Source of the DNA: Macrostomum hystrix
Lineage: Eukaryota > Platyhelminthes > Macrostomidae
Length of the DNA: 64,000 nucleotides
Direction: 5' to 3'
Assembly (NCBI GenBank): GCA_950097015.1
Contig: CATNEN010000032.1
Location: 372,001-436,000 of the forward strand
Under the pieces are notes generated by a model, which was not told the origin of the DNA, did not search any database, and was given only the letters and a program-made list of their open reading frames with translations. Positions 42,701-54,700 of the stretch are shown piece after piece; within the stretch, counting starts at the first letter, position 1, and every line of letters starts with the position of its first letter. Made by a program: the position numbers and the translations under genes.

Positions 42701-45700
42701 CTCCCTTCACTCTCTCCCTTCCCTCCCTTCACTCTCTCCCTTGCATTCCTTCACTCTCTCCCCTCCCTTCACTCTCTCCCTTCCCTCCCTTCACTCTCTC
42801 CCTTGCATTCCTTCACTCTCTCCCCTCCCTTCACTCTCTCCCTTCCCTCCCTTCACTCTCTCCCTTCCCTCCCTTCACTCTCTCCCTTCCCTCCTTCCAC
42901 TCTCTCCCTTCCCTCCTTCCACTCTCTCCCTTCCCTCCTTTCACTCTCTCCCTTCCCTCCCTTCACTCTCTCCCTTGCATTCCTTCACTCTCTCCCCTCC
43001 CTTCACTCTCTCCCTTCCCTCCCTTCATTCTCTTCCTTCCCTCCCTTCACTCTCTCCCTTGCATTCCTTCACTCTCTCCCCTCCCTTCACTCTCTCCCTT
43101 CCCTCCCTTCACTCTCTCCCTTCCCTCCCTTCACTCTCTCCCTTCCCTCCTTCCACTCTCTCCCTTCCCTCCTTCCACTCTCTCCCTTCCCTCCTTTCAC
43201 TCTCTCCCTTCCCTCCCTTCAATCTCAACATTCCCTCCCTTCACTCTCTCTCTTCACTCTCTCTCCCTTCAATCTCTTCCTGCACTCTCTCCTTTCAGAG
43301 AGTGCATCTCTATCCAAAAAATGTGCTACTCAGTAATATATGATGTTTCATATATTTATATATTTATATATATATCCACAGTTTTATAGTTAAGAGTTAA
43401 CACTGACTATGCTGGCAGTAGCAGCAACCAACGCAGAACCCAACCCATATAGGAAATGTTGAGGGCAATGCAGATAACTAAATTCGCAACAGAGAATAAT
43501 TTTCAATTGATTTATTGGCCCATTTTAATATCCATATACCAAGAGCTTTTGAGAAGGCCGCATTGCGGGACAAAGGGGAGGATGGTAGGGGAAAATGGAA
43601 AAAGATCAAATGAACCGGAAAACAGGGGGTAGCGAAGGGACTGCACTGGACAAGCGCTGTAGGAGACTTCAAGGGTTGGGAGAATTTGTTGGGATTTTTA
43701 ACGACTGAAGATCCAGGGAACAAAGCGATGCATGAGCGATGGTTGTGACTTATCGATATGTGTGCATAGGAAAGGATTTGCTAAAACGGCGTACAGTCAA
43801 ACCCGCTTATCCTGTGTTTGCCCTGCGCTAATCTTATCTGCTGACTCAGCCAATCTCTCTCTGCGATGATTTGATGAGGGGTGAGGACTGAGGGGACGAA
43901 TTGAAGGGAACTAATGAAGGGAGGGAAGGGAGAGAGTGAAGGGAGGGAAGAGAGAGAGTGAAGGGAGGGAAGGGAGAGAGTGAAGGGAAGGAAGGGAGAG
44001 AGTGAAGGGAGGGAAGGGAGAGAGTGAAGGGGGAAGGGAGATATTGAAGGGATGGAAGGGAAAAAGTGAAGGGAGGGAAGAGAGAGAGTGAAGGGAGGGA
44101 AGGGAGCGAGTGAAGGGATGGAAGGGAAAAAGTGAAGGGAGGGAAGGGAGAGAGTTAAGGGAGGGAAGGGAGAAAGTGAAGGGAGGGAAGGGAGATATTG
44201 AAGGGATGGAAGGGAAAAAGTGAAGGGAGGGAAGAGAGAGAGTGAAGGGAGGGAAGGGAGCGAGTGAAGGGATGGAAGGGAAAAAGTGAAGGGAGGGAAG
44301 GGAGAGAGTTAAGGGAGGGAAGGGAGAAAGTGAAGGGAGGGAAGGGAAAAAGTGAAGGGAGGGAAGGGAGAGAGTGAAGGGAGGGAAGGGAGAGAGTGAA
44401 GGGAGGGAAGGGAGAGAGTGAAGGGAGGGAAGGGAGAGAGTGAATGGAGAGTTTGATTTAGTGTCATTATAAAGCTGTAAATATATTAGATCTTATAAAA
44501 ATAAGCTGCGTACTATAATTGATCAATAAGTTTCGTAGCCCATTGGTTAGAGCTTTGACTTTTGACTGAAGGGTCGGGAGTTCAATTCCATCCTAAGAAA
44601 TATTTGCAGGAAAGCTGCGGGCAATGGTACATTATTTGGTGACACTAGACCCGCAGCCAGCGAGGAAGCAATGGTGCCCATTGCACTGACTCCTGAGCAC
44701 ACAAGCATATGGATACCGTACGCAGGCACACGCTCGCTCAGGTGTGTACATCTGCCCTGACTTTCTCATCGTCAGGAAGTGTGCACTCTCACTGTGCCTT
44801 GGAGGTTGGCCATCAAGGGCGTGAACTGCATAACAAGCCTCCAAGCCTTCTCTTCGGGTCACTGCCATAGTGGAGCAAAGACAGTGAATATCAAAGCGAT
44901 CCCGCACTCACTGCTCTGAGTAGCGACTGGCGGGCCGCAGACGTTCGGCCGGGCCACAAGGCAGGCGGCCAGCCTGTAGGAGCTGGTAAAGCTGACGCCA
45001 GCCAGACGGTTGTCGGCCTCGCATCGCCTGTAGGGACTCCAGATCTTGCCTCCGTCCGAGGACACCTGATTCGGTCACGTTTAAGTTAATAAGCAAACAG
45101 CCATTGCAAGCATTAGTCACTTCGCTGTCTCCCTTCACTCCCTTATAACAATAATAATTGCACGACAAGCCCCCAAGCCTTCTCGTCCTGCGGCTGCACC
45201 CAAATACGAGCTAAATGTGGACCTCGCCGTGGAATCGAGCTTAGGGTCCGTAGGTGCGAGAGGCAAACGCGTTAACCGCTCTGCCACCGACCCCATTCAC
45301 TCCCTTAGCTGTCTTACTTTAGCTCCCTTCACTTTCTCTTTTTCCTGCTCTCTCCCGACACTTTGATCCCACAAAATCTCCCGAGAGAATCACCTCCACC
45401 CGGACGCAAAGCCCGCTCGGTGGCACCGCGAAGCTCAGCGTCGAGGCGCCGCTGTCGGCGCGAACTCCGCCCACCCCCGGCAGCTGCAGCTCCTGCGTGG
45501 TGGCGTTGATGTTGGCGCCGACACCGATGCCGCTACTGACGCCAAGGGAGTTCTTAGCCTGCACCGCGAATGAGTACGCGGTTCCGGGAAGGAGTTCGGT
45601 GACGTTGATTGACATCTCTGCGGTTGCTGACGTCAAGGGTTGCGCCGTCATGGGCACCTTGCCAGCGTGTGCCGATGTCAGGCCGAACTGGCTGACATCG

Positions 45701-48700
45701 GACGTTGAGGCGAAGCTCACCGAATACTGGGCTGGCAGGCCGCCATCGAAACCGGGACGCCAGGCGAGTACAGTGTGATCCCAACCAGAGAACAGAATGC
45801 TCAGATTGCTGGGCGCTTCCGGAGGGCCGGGCTTTACCACCTGCAAGTTTTTGGCGAAGAAAAGTCACGTGATTTCTGTTGAAGTACCTACATACGCTCG
45901 TATCACGAGTCACGTGACTGTTGTTTGAATCACGTAATTGTAGTTTGGATCACGTGACTTTTGTGAAAAGGATTGTACAAGTGAAGTTTGTATTTAATGA
46001 TTGAAGTTTTTAATCACGTGACTTTTTCTGAACACTTCTATTTAGGTTGGATCACGTGACTTAAGATATCAAATTATTTCCTGATGATATGTTCGAATCT
46101 AAGCCGCACCTGAATCACGTGACTCCACTCGCCTAGCCGATTTCGTGCTCGGCATGCGTAGCCGCCGGTCAGTTTCACGCCTGTCAGCGTGGCTCGATAG
46201 CGATAGGCTGGCGGTGATTCTGGCGCCAAATTTCCCACCAACAGAGTGCTGCCGGAGACTCCAGGCATCGACATCAGCTCCCAGGTGACGGTGGGCTCTG
46301 GCTGGGCGTCCACCAGGCACTCCAAAGACACGCCAGCGGAGGCAGCGAGCGCCGGGTCGAGTGCAACTTTGGTCGTCTGCGTCAGGACTTTGGGCGAGAC
46401 TGGAAAGAAATTAAAGTTTATTTCTCCCATCTGAAGCGTAGCTGAAATTCCTCAAAAACCAGTAAAAACTCACATTCCACCGTCAAGCGCAGCGAGCGCT
46501 CCAGCTTGCCGAAGCCATTTTGAGCAGTGCACAGATATTCTCCGGTTGCTACCGGATCTAGCCGAGAAAGTCTCAGAGCGCCGGTACTGATGTGTCTGTA
46601 GAAAAAAGTTTAGTTAGAAACTCGCAGAGTTTTAATAGGCAAGCGCCTATTGGCCAAACGCCAGGCAACCAATTAGATTATGGGGAGGAGAAAGCGCATG
46701 GAGTGAGGTTGGTGGGTGATGACAAAGACCTCTGTTTTTAGATCTTCGAATACAAAAAAATATTTTTTGCCCATAAGTTATTATAAAACTTGCCTAGTTG
46801 GATCATAGTCTTCTTCAATGCTGTACACAGAGGAGGCAACACGGTTATTAACAATTTCAACGCCATCCTTGAACCATCGCGTCAAGGCTTCTGGTTTGGC
46901 CAGTGTCGAGCAGTCCAACCGCAGGCCGCCGCCGCCGCCGCCGCCACCGCTGACAATGTCGCTGGCGTTGACGGTAAGCTGGGCTGGCCACGCGGATGTT
47001 GTCAGCCAGGCCGGCGCCTGCACCACCTCCAGGGCGACTGAGGCGGCTGGACCGCGGCCGACGCTGTTCTCCGGAGTGCAATAGTACAGGCCGCTGTCGG
47101 ACAGGCTGGCCGGGTTGAACTGCAGAATTGGCGATCGAGTCAGCTGCGTAAGCCCCGTGGAGTCGCTGGAGTAGCGAGACCAGACAAAGTCCGGGACTGG
47201 GACGCCCGGATTCTGCGAGCTGGGCTGGCAGACCAGAGAGGCCTGCCGGCCCGACACCACCGGGCTGGCTGCGGTGGCGCGGATCTCCGGAGCTCCGGGC
47301 GCGTACTCGACGATGACGTCGATGGAGGCCTTAATCACGGTAGGGAAATTCAAATTCAAATGTTCTAGGAAACTTCATTCAACAATAGACTAGAAAATCC
47401 CGTTCTAGAATCCACGGGGAATCTCAATCAAGAATCTCGGAGAATCCTTCTCAAGAATCTCGGGGAATCCTTCTCAAGAAACTCGGGGAATCCTTCTCAA
47501 GAATCTCGGGGAATCCTTCTCAAAAAACTCGGGGAATCCTTCTCAAGAAACTCGGGAATCCTTCTCGAAAATCTACGGGGAATCTCAATTAAGAATCTAC
47601 AGTGAATCCCTTGACCAATCCATAGCGCGGCTCACCTGAGCCGAGAACTCGCGCCTCACTGTCTGTCCGGATGCCGCGCTCGCCGTGGTGACAGCGGAGC
47701 TTCTAGCTTCGCACACCCACTGACCAGCGCTAGCCCGAGACACCGGGTCCAGCTGCAGGACCCGACTGGCGTTGCCGCTGGCAACAGGATCCGAGCTCCT
47801 GCGCCACCAGACCAGACTGGGTGGCGGATTGGCCGACACGAGACACTCCAGCTGAAGTCGGGAGCCTTCCTTCGCGGACACAACAGACACGGTGCCGCCT
47901 GTCGCTGTGGAAGAGTCGCCGCTGAGCAGTCTGATGGAGATTTCCGGAGGATAGAGTACGTCCAAGTAGAACGGCTGCCGAACGGACCGAATGTCGCCGG
48001 CGCTGAAGTAGCTCGTTTCAGCGACGCAGGCGTAACTTCCGGCGTCTGCCTTGGACGTCGAGGTGATGACGTGACCGACTGAGCGCTGCGCGACTGCTGT
48101 AGGACAGATTGGGATCGGCTTTGCGACTCCTCTGCACCCATGATCATTCCCTACATCTCATTTCACTGCTCTCTGGTCATTCCATTGCCTCACTGATCAT
48201 TCCACTGCCTCTCTGGTCATTCCACTGCCTCTCTGGTCATTCCACTGCCTCTCTGATCATTCCACTGCCTCTCTGCTCTCTGATCATTCCACTGCCTCTC
48301 TGGTCATTCCACTGCCTCTCTGATCATTCCACTGCCTCTCTGGTCATTCCACTGCCTCTCTGATCATTCCACTGCCTCTCTGGTCATTCCACTGCCTCTC
48401 TGATCATTCCACTGCCTCTCTGGTCATTCCACTGCCCCTCTGGTCATTCCACTGCCTCTCTGGTCATTCAACTGCCTCTCTGGTCATTCCACTGCCTCTC
48501 TGGTCATTCAACTGCCTCTCTGGTCATTCCACTGCCTCTCTGGTCATTCCACTGCCTCTCTGCTCTCTGATCATTCCACTGCCTCTCTGGTCATTCAACT
48601 GCCTCTCTGATCATTCCACTGCCTCTCTGGTCATTCAACTGTCTCTCTGGTCATTCCACTGCCTCTCTGGGCATTTTGATGCATACAATGTTCACTTTTT

Positions 48701-51700
48701 AGTATTAAAAAGCCGCGTTACTCAAAACTCACCCGACACAGTGACATTGCCGCGCACAATGTACACCCGCGCAGTGGGATTCGCCTCCGCGGAGCAGTTG
48801 AAGTCGACCCTGTCGCCATGTAGCACCATCTGAGACGAGACGGGCGTCACTTTCGGACCGTCTGTTTGGAAAAGAAAAGAATGCTTGTATTTCTACATGA
48901 ACCCTCGTGGGCTATAAAAAAACTAGGAACAAATTTGTTGCATTTTTCAAATAGATATTCTACTTCAAGTAGGCTATGCGCATATCATAGTAAAATGTGT
49001 GCTACGTACAGAAAACTGTTAAAGCCACGGCAGCGCTGGTGTAGTTGGCCAATCGGTGCAGACATCGGCAGCTCAGTCTGGCATTGTTATCTAACGAAGT
49101 GGCGTTCAACAGCAGATCGGAGCGCGAGGCACCGAGCTTCGTGATCGGCGGCGACCACGCCGACGCATTGGCTGGCAGCACGTCGGCCGTCAGCGAGCTG
49201 GCGCCGGCTCGCAGCCAGTCAATGCGAGCTGGCGGGTTGCCGCCCGGACACTGACAGGTCAGGCTGAGAGGCGAGCCGGCGGCAGTTGTGAGCTGGGAGA
49301 TCGGAATCAGCGGAGCCGATGAGCTGGCCAGGATCGGCTGGCTTGGAGCGACTGTCGGTTCGTTGGATAGGATGAATCTTGTTAGTGTGAGCAGCCCTGT
49401 CACACACCCCAGTTAGCCTGTTACACTCCAGTTAGCCTGTCACACACTCCAGTTAGCCTGTCACACTCGAGCTTAGCCTGTCACACACTCCAGTTAGCCT
49501 CTCACACTCGAGCTTAGCCTGTCACTCTCCGGCTTAGCCTGTCCCTCTCCACTTTAGCCTGTCACACACTCCAGTTAGCCTCTCACACTCGAGCTTAGCC
49601 TGTCACTCTCCAGCTTAGCCTGTTACACTCCAGCTTAGCCTGTCCCTCTCAACTTTAGCCTGTCACTCTCCAGCTTAGCCTGTCACTCTCCATTTAGCCT
49701 GTCACTCTCCAATTAGCCTGTCACACTCTCCATTTAGCCTGTCACACTCTCCAATTAACCTGTCGCACTCTCCAATTAGCCTGTCACACACTCCAGTTAG
49801 CCTGTCACACTCTCCATTTAGCCTGTCACACTCTCCATTTAGCCTGTCACACTCTCCATTTAGCCTGTCACACACTCCAGTTAGCCTGTCACACTCTCCA
49901 TTTAGCCTGTCACACTCTCCAATTAGCCTGTCACACTCTCCATTTAGCCTGTCACACTCTCCAATTAGCCTGTCACACACTCCATTTAGCATGTCACACT
50001 CTCCATTTGGCCTGTCACACTCTCCATTTAGCCTGTCACACTCTCCATTTAGCCTGTCACACTCTCCAATTAGCCTGTCACACACTCTAGTTAGCCTGTC
50101 ACACTCTCCATTTAGCCTGTCACACACTCCAGTTAGCCTGTCACACTCTCCATTTGGCCTGTCACACTCTCCATTTAGCCTGTCACACTCTCCATTTAGC
50201 CTGTCACACTCTCCAATTAGCCTGTCACACACTCTAGTTAGCCTGTCACACACTCCATTTAGCATGTCACACACTCTAGTTAGCCTGTCACACTCTCCAT
50301 TTAGCCTGTCACACTCTCCATTTAGCCTGTCACACTCTCTATTTAGCCTGTCACACTCTCCATTTAGCCTGTCACACTCTCTAGTTAAACGTTAGCATTA
50401 TTCTGTTCAACTTTCGGTCCGTCGCAGTTATTGTTACTCATTAACCTGCATCCGTAAAAATCTGCACATGTGATTATTCAGCTAAGAATTTTTCCCTGGA
50501 AATCCTTTCATATTTATCTGCTACTCAAGCACAGAGCTCTCGTATGAATGCTGTAAGTAAGGGAAAGCAGAAAGGAGCATTAAAAGCAGCCGAATAATGA
50601 GGCCGACCGTTCAATGCGATTTTGAAGGGGGGAAGCGGATGGGGTGGTCGTCCGCTCATGAAAAATGCATATCACGTGCCTTCCTGCGAGAGACCCTCGG
50701 GCCAATGTACTAGTTATCCGCCTAGTTCTCTCTCTGGTTGGGGGGGTGGGGGGGCTTGATGCGAACCATAAACTGGACGAGTGACTGGACCCGAACTTGC
50801 TAGTTGAGCAGTGAGCATGGATCCCTATTTCGGGGGCTGGAGGCGGGGTTTGGGAACTGGGACATACCGAACTGAGCTGGCAAACTCTGTAGCTGCGCCA
50901 TGATTTTTAATGCTTTGCCAGACATGCTGAAGGGTATCAGGCATGCTTTATGACTTGAAGTTGCTAAATATGCAGCTATTTTGCATGCGGCGTACACTGA
51001 GAGACAAAGGAAATGCTCATTCAGCACTGAATTCTGAAATATAATGGATTGCTAATCTATCCCATGTGTGATGGAGTAGAATGGATTGTTAATTTATCCC
51101 ATGGGTGAAGAAGTAGAATGGATTGCTAATCTATCCCATGGGTGAAGGAGTAGAATGGATTGCTAATCTATCCCATTAGAGAAGTAAAAGAATGGATTGC
51201 TAATCTATCCCATGGTTGAATGAGTGGAATGTATTGGTAAACTATACCGTAAGGGAAGGAGTAGCAATGGATTGCTAGTCTATTCCATGGGTGAAGGAGT
51301 AGAATGGATTGCTAATCTATCCCATTAGAGAAGTAAAAGAATGGATTGCTAATCTATCCCATGGTTGAATGAGTGGAATATATTGGTAAACTATATACCG
51401 TAAGGGAAGGAGTAGCAATGGATTGCTAGTCTATTCCATGGGTGAAGGAGTAGAATGGATTGCTAGTCTATCAGACTGGCAGGTGGGTGGCAGAGCGGTC
51501 TAACGGGTTTGCCTCTCGCACCAAGGTCCCTGAGCTCGTTTCCGCGGCGAAGTCCCATTTATCAAGAGCGCAGCCGCGGAGAGAAGGCTTGGGGGCTTGT
51601 CGTGCAATTTAAGGCCGTGATGGCCAACCTACAAGGCGCCGTAAGAGTGTACACTGCCTGACGATAAGAAAGTCAGGGCAGATGTACACACCTGTGTGAG

Positions 51701-54700
51701 TGTGTTCTCAGGGGTCAGCGAAATGGGCAGAATTGCCTCCTCGCTGGCTGCGGGTCTAGTGTCATCAAATGATGTGCCATTGCCCACAACCCTCCTGCAA
51801 ATATTATTCTTATCATAAACTATCCCATGTTGAAATAATAGAATGGATTGCTAATCTATCTTCTCTCATTGAAAGTCCATAACATAGTGAATACGCTTTT
51901 CCTCATGCATTCTCATTTCAGATTATAGTTCCACTGACCCCGCTGCCACCGATCTGTCTGTCAGTTTATAATTTCAGCAGCAATTAGGTCTCATATATTC
52001 TCAAATTCACGGCCAGAAAGGAGGGAAAAAGAAAATATTGCACTGCAGTTCAGGTAGTGGCAAAACTGGGTGGAGACTTGACAAGTTTGACAATGAGAGC
52101 TGCACACGAAAGGAAAACAGCCACCCCAACAAGCCGGGACTGGAACGTTGTCGCTGAATTGAAAGCCAAGAATTGAAGAGAAAGTTGGCTTTTGTCTGAG
52201 AAGTTTCAGGAGTCAGTGAGCTTTAGGCGGACTGTTTGAGTTAGAAGCAACACTGCAGGTCTTAGTGTGGTGTGCTGTAGAGAAAGTGAGTGAGTGAATT
52301 TGGGCAGTGAAGACCCCAGACAATGAGGAAGGTCAGAGCTCAAGAATACTCAAGCGTGTTAGAGCAGTTGACTACGAGTATAAGCTGTGGAGTCTTTTAT
52401 TCTCTCGCTGTTTTGGTTGCTGATTTTCTGAAGTGGCAACAGGTCTTTCGCAAAAAACAACTATTTCCTTGGTTGGCAAACAAGACACAAGCTTAAAAGG
52501 CTTCGAAAATTTATTCCTTTGTGTGAAATATTCTTGGTTTGAGCGATTCGGAAACTTTGATGGTTTAATTTTACAGGAATTTACTAGAAAATAGGGTAGC
52601 CAAAGTGGACGGACGTACACGGCGAACGCCTAGAAGAGGCACCGACACAAAAACTAAAACTAAAAACTGACACCCCACTGAAATAACAGAAACCCGATAC
52701 CTGGAACAGACACCCGAACAGACAACCGACACAGCCACCTGGAGCAGACACCCGATACAGACACCCGATACAGACACACACTACAGACACCCGATACAGA
52801 CACCCGATACAGACACCCAATACAGACACCCGATACAGACACCCGAACAGATATCCAATACAGACACCCGATACAGACACCCGATACAGACACCCGACAC
52901 AGCCACCTGGAGCAGACACCCGATACAGACACCCGATACAGACACCCGATACAGACACCCCGAACAGACACCCGATACAGACACCCGGATCAGAAACCCA
53001 CTACAGACACCCGATACAGACACCCCGAACAGACACCCGATAGAGACACCCGATACAGACACCCCGAACAGACACCCGATACAGACACCCATGGCAGACA
53101 CCCAGAACAGACACCCCGAACAGACACCCGATACAGACACCCATGGCAGACACCCGGAACAGAAACCTACTACAGACACCCGATACAGACACACACTACA
53201 GACACCCAATACAGACACCCGATGCAGACACCCGATACAGACACCCGATACAGACACCCGATGCAGACACCCGATACAGACACCCGATGCAGACACCCGA
53301 TACAGACACCCGGAGCAGACACCCGGAACAGACACCCGGAGCAGACACCCGGCTCACCCAGCACGGTGAGGCTAAGGCTGGCCTTGGTCGCGTCAGTGCC
53401 GCCCATGCCTTCGCACTCGTAGACGCCGTCCTGGTCCAAGCCGACCGAGTCCAGCGTGAAGCTGCCGTTGACGGCGGCCCGCGGACTGGCGGCGGTCCAG
53501 TCGGCGCTGAATGGCGCTTTCAGGCTGCAGCCTCCAGAGGCGGTGTGGCACAGGGCCAGGTTCTGCAGGCCGGCCGTTCTGCTGGTTGCGAAGCGCCAGA
53601 AGATGTACACCGGCGGCGGTTCGAATGAGCAGGTCAGCGTGGCGCCGGCTCCCGCTGTGATTTCTAGCGGACTGGGCGATGACGTCATCGATAGTTGGAT
53701 GCCGGCGGCTGTGAGGCGGAGGTTTCGTCACGCGTTTTTAATTGATTGATTGACTGGTTGATTGATTGACTGGTTGATTGATTGACTGGTTGATTGATTG
53801 ACTGGTTGATTGATTGACAGGTTGAATAATTTGTTCATGGTTTATTTATTGATTTGCTGATTTGTGATGGACATACTTTTTATTGATGGATTGAAAAATG
53901 ATTGAAACGATTCAATTAACTTTTCTGTTATCTAATAGACCGGTTGATTGTTTGCTTAGTTGACTTATTGATTGATTAACTTGGTTGATTGATTTTTCAT
54001 TGTTAGATTTCTTGATTTTTTAATTAACGGCTTGATTGATTGATTGATTGCTCTTATTGATTAATAAAAAATGTTTCTTGTTTTTTCAATTTGCCGCATA
54101 TTTGCTCAATCGATCAGTGAGTCGGTTTTCTCTTTTGTCAATCCGTCTCTTAGTAGGAAGGGCAGTGTCTAAAGGAACAGAAACTTCTCACCTCTCATTT
54201 CTGCTCCCCACCCTATCGGCTCTGGCTGGCTGGGTGTTCCCAATTTCTGGCCCTATACTTTCACTCCCCCATCCACTGATGGCAGCAGCAAGCAACGCAT
54301 TCGCCGGGGTGGCGGCTTGGCAAGTGACGGAGGAGGGCGCAGGCAGGCAGGGAAGGGCAGTTTTTGAGTTTTCACTCTGTGAGCGGCTGGCCGGCGGCCG
54401 TCAATTTGATCAATAAATAATTCACTGCCCGCATTCTCAACTGTGGGACCGCGAGCAGTCTGAGCACTGCTTGGCAGCTACTGGAACTGGAGAGAGGAGA
54501 AAGATATACGAGAGGTTGGGAGCCCGAAGCCAAGGTGTTGATGAGGCATCGATTAGCCTCACTTCCTCAGCACCCTCCCCCCGAATGGATACGGCTCCCC
54601 AATGCATTAGAAAAGGTTCTAGCAGCAAGAGTGCCGTGACTAGCGTTTTCATTTTGTTTGTGTCACCTGGAGAGGTGCGACAGGACTAAATATAATACTG

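Noticed and set aside
42194-43343. 380- and 349-aa Ser/Leu/Pro-rich ORFs
   Set aside because: Translation of a polypyrimidine minisatellite in an ed intron, open in more than one frame.
44531-44600. Functional tRNA-Lys gene
   Set aside because: Anticodon and T stems pair poorly and it abuts a SINE; pseudogene or SINE head is more likely.
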